Shown in pieces: positions 14,747 to 16,351 of a stretch of 16,351 nt of DNA (position 1 is its first letter; each line of letters opens with the position of its first letter). The stretch comes from SIG299 sp964632165 (GTDB lineage Bacteria; Bacillota; Clostridia; Lachnospirales; Lachnospiraceae), in NCBI GenBank assembly GCA_964632165.1, contig CAZWCZ010000036.1, positions 1 through 16,351 of the forward strand, in the 5' to 3' direction. A program made the position numbers and the translations under genes. The notes below the pieces were generated by a model. It saw nothing but the letters and a program-made list of their open reading frames with translations. It had not been told where the DNA came from and did no database searches.

Positions 14747-16018
14747 ATGACAATTGGCAATAAAAAACCTGAGCTTCTGATTCCGGCAAGCAGTCTGGAA
14801 GTACTGAAGGTAGCTGTTTTATACGGTGCAGATGCCGTGTATATTGGCGGAGAAATGTATGGGCTGAGAGCAAAGGCAAAGAATTTTTCCAGGGAAGATA
14901 TGGCAGAGGGAATCCGATTTGCACATGAGCATGGAAAAAAAGTATATGTGACCGCAAATATTACGGCACATAACGGTGACCTGACCGGTGTAACGGAATA
15001 TTTTAAAGAGCTGTCCTGCCTTGATGTGGCATCGGATGGAAGTCCGATCCGCCCGGATGCACTGATCATTTCAGATCCTGGGGTTTTTTTGCTTGCAAAA
15101 GAATATGCACCGGAAATTGAATGTCATATCAGTACACAGGCAAACAATGTGAATTATGAAACGTATCGTTTCTGGCATAAACTGGGAGCGACCAGAGTAG
15201 TTTCTGCGAGAGAACTTTCCATGAAAGAAATCAAGGAGATCCGGAACAATATACCGGATGAACTGGAGATTGAGACTTTTGTACATGGTGCAATGTGTAT
15301 TTCGTATTCCGGACGTTGCCTGCTCAGCAACTATTTTACAGGAAGAGATGCAAATCTGGGAGCATGCACGCACCCGTGCCGTTGGAAATACTATCTGATG
15401 GAGGAAAATCGTCCGGGAGAGTATTTGCCGGTATTTGAAAATGACAGGGGAACTTACATTTTTAATTCTAAGGATCTGTGCATGATCGAATACATTCCGG
15501 AAATTGTTGATGCTGGAATCAATAGTCTGAAGGTAGAAGGAAGAATGAAAACGGCACTCTATGTTGCTGCAGTTGCAAGAACTTATCGGAAAGCAATTGA
15601 TGATTATTTTGAGAGTCCGAAAAAATATGAGGAAAATCTCCCGTACTATCGTGAAGAAATCGCAAAATGTACGTATCGTCAGTTTACAACAGGATTTTTC
15701 TTTGATAAGCCGAAATCGGATGCACAAATCTATGATAATAATGTATATGTGAAAGAATACACATATCTTGGAATCGTAAATGAGGTTACGGAAGACGGAG
15801 AGGCTGTTATTGAACAGCGAAATAAATTCTCTGTAGGAGATTTTGTGGAAGTAATGAAGAAAAACGGAGAGAATGTTATGACTACAGTACTTTCCATGCA
15901 CGATGAAGAGGGGAATGCTATGACCAGCTGTCCGCATCCGCAGCAGAAAGTGTTTGTGAAATTTTCTGAAATACCGGAAGCATTTGATCTGATCCGACAG
16001 AAGGAAGAAGAAAAATAG
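14747..16018 (+). CDS. trhP: U32 family tRNA hydroxylation protein TrhP
   Basis: A 423-residue peptidase-U32 family protein of the YrrO/YegQ type, involved in prephenate-dependent hydroxylation of U34 to ho5U in tRNA rather than proteolysis. An N-terminal TIM-barrel-like region begins PELLIPASSLEVLKVAVLYGADAVYIGG. The signature ETFVHGAMCISYSGRC leads to four Cys at 184, 191, 207 and 211 (GACTHPCRWKY), expected to hold an Fe-S cluster. NSKDLCMI and SLKVEGRMKTALYVAAV are also typical. A C-terminal beta-barrel-like domain follows. AAAGGAG is ~11 nt upstream of ATG 14747. B. subtilis has two such genes (yrrN, yrrO); only one is here. It lies 23 nt after trmR, so the hydroxylase and the methylating enzyme are probably cotranscribed. 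Confidence 0.9.
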   Translation: MTIGNKKPELLIPASSLEVLKVAVLYGADAVYIGGEMYGLRAKAKNFSREDMAEGIRFAHEHGKKVYVTANITAHNGDLTGVTEYFKELSCLDVASDGSPIRPDALIISDPGVFLLAKEYAPEIECHISTQANNVNYETYRFWHKLGATRVVSARELSMKEIKEIRNNIPDELEIETFVHGAMCISYSGRCLLSNYFTGRDANLGACTHPCRWKYYLMEENRPGEYLPVFENDRGTYIFNSKDLCMIEYIPEIVDAGINSLKVEGRMKTALYVAAVARTYRKAIDDYFESPKKYEENLPYYREEIAKCTYRQFTTGFFFDKPKSDAQIYDNNVYVKEYTYLGIVNEVTEDGEAVIEQRNKFSVGDFVEVMKKNGENVMTTVLSMHDEEGNAMTSCPHPQQKVFVKFSEIPEAFDLIRQKEEEK

Positions 16019-16023
16019 TTTTC

Positions 16024-16051
16024 ACAGGACAGTCCGTGACAGCATAAAGTA
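16024..16051 (+). promoter_or_regulatory. Possible sigma-K/sigma-E type promoter of sigK
   Basis: CATAAAGTA at 16043-16051 fits the sigma-K -10 pattern CATAnnnTA exactly, with AC at 16024-16025 separated by 17 nt as a minimal -35. The predicted start would be near 16057-16059. Sigma-E and sigma-K recognise similar -10 elements, so either could act. The -35 is only two bases, so the evidence is suggestive. Confidence 0.35.
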
Positions 16052-16056
16052 GTAGT

Positions 16057-16074
16057 AACCTTCGAAAAAAGGTT
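16057..16074 (+). promoter_or_regulatory. Hairpin at the sigK 5' end holding its Shine-Dalgarno
   Basis: AACCTT (16057-16062) and AAGGTT (16069-16074) form a perfect 6-bp stem with a CGAAAA loop. The only SD-like sequence for sigK, AAAAGG, lies in the right half of this hairpin, 11 nt before GTG 16084. If transcription starts near 16057, the hairpin is at the very 5' end and could limit translation. Confidence 0.4.
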
Positions 16075-16083
16075 GGTAGCTAT

Positions 16084-16351
16084 GTGCAATCTTTTCCCTA
16101 CCCTTTGACTACACAGGAAGAAGAAAAGATGCTGCAGGGATGGAAAGAAGGCGACAGAACCTGCAGAAACTGTCTGATCGAACATAATCTGCGACTGGTC
16201 GCACATGTAGTAAAGAAGTACACCAATACAGCATATGAAACGGATGATCTGATCTCAATCGGAACGATCGGACTGATAAAAGCAATTGACAGTTTTGATA
16301 CCGGGAAAGGCATACGGCTTGCAACGTATGCCTCCAGATGTATTGAAAATG
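16084..16351 (+). CDS. sigK: Sporulation sigma factor SigK, N-terminal part
   Basis: About 89 codons of a sigma-70 family factor run off the right edge. FPYPLTTQEEEKML, LIEHNLRLVAHVVKKY, DDLISIGTIGLIKAIDSF and RLATYASRCIEN identify region 2; the RLVAHVVKKY form matches SigK rather than SigE, where RLVVYIARKF is usual. The family directs late gene expression in the mother cell during sporulation. The reading frame begins only after a stop at 16045, and the best start is GTG 16084, giving MQSFPYPL. The ATG at 16082 is out of frame and stops after eight codons. No hydrophobic pro-sequence like that of Bacillus pro-SigK is possible upstream, matching the situation known in Clostridioides difficile. 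I see no interruption by a skin-like element in the part shown. Confidence 0.9.
   Translation, partial: MQSFPYPLTTQEEEKMLQGWKEGDRTCRNCLIEHNLRLVAHVVKKYTNTAYETDDLISIGTIGLIKAIDSFDTGKGIRLATYASRCIEN

Noticed and set aside
15084..15090. Run of T after GGGG in trhP as a programmed frameshift or terminator
   Set aside because: The zero frame continues through the family signature without interruption and there is no stem before the run.
15071..15937. A 288-codon open frame on the - strand opposite trhP
   Set aside because: It lies wholly antisense to a clear U32-family gene, its translation is rich in Phe, Ile, Cys and His with no recognisable domain, and it has no supporting SD. It is a shadow of the sense codon bias.
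16082..16108. ATG 16082 as the start of sigK
   Set aside because: This ATG is out of frame and meets TGA after eight codons; the in-frame start is GTG two bases later.
1..16351. Mobile elements, CRISPR arrays, phage, tRNA or rRNA genes
   Set aside because: No transposase or integrase reading frame, no regularly spaced repeats and no cloverleaf or rRNA-like sequence was found; nearly all bases are housekeeping coding sequence.

Overview
The window reads as ordinary chromosomal DNA from a spore-forming Clostridia, most likely a Lachnospiraceae. This is inference from gene order, moderate GC, protein style and a sigma-K gene at the right edge. All genes lie on the + strand except one small HPr-like gene at 9121-9354. 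I see no tRNA, rRNA, CRISPR array, insertion sequence or phage gene, and coding density is high throughout.

Layout. Positions 1-2871 hold the 3' part of dnaK and all of dnaJ, with a likely internal promoter and a hairpin between them. Positions 2953-7799 are a tightly packed run: prmA (L11 methyltransferase), an M24B aminopeptidase P, a TRIC-type channel (GGGxxRD repeats), rsmE (16S rRNA m3U methyltransferase) and a cysteine desulfurase. thiI (7873-9048) follows behind its own strong extended -10 promoter. The - strand HPr-like gene has its own terminator (facing thiI) and promoter region (facing mtaB). Positions 9484-16018 carry mtaB, ireB, ruvX, a DUF1292 gene, a ribonuclease J gene, a short MltG-like membrane protein, trmR and trhP. 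This resembles the yrzL-yrrK-yrzB-yrrL-yrrM-yrrO neighbourhood of Bacillus subtilis with an RNase J gene inserted. The window ends in the first ~89 codons of sigK.

How the genes fit together. The theme is translation and RNA maturation: L11 methylation (PrmA), 16S m3U1498 (RsmE), tRNA s4U8 (ThiI, with sulfur from the adjacent cysteine desulfurase), ms2t6A37 (MtaB), and ho5U34/mo5U34 (TrhP then TrmR). Pre-16S processing (RuvX/YqgF) and mRNA/rRNA decay (RNase J) sit beside them, as do chaperones. Envelope and stress links come from IreB and the MltG-like protein.

Most unusual points. (1) The HPr-like protein has lost the phosphoryl-accepting His15 but kept the Ser46 site. (2) The MltG homologue consists only of a membrane anchor and the LysM-like subdomain, with no catalytic domain. 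(3) sigK starts at a GTG with no pro-sequence and lies behind a sigma-K/E-like promoter and a 5' hairpin holding its Shine-Dalgarno. No wholly new multi-gene system is evident.
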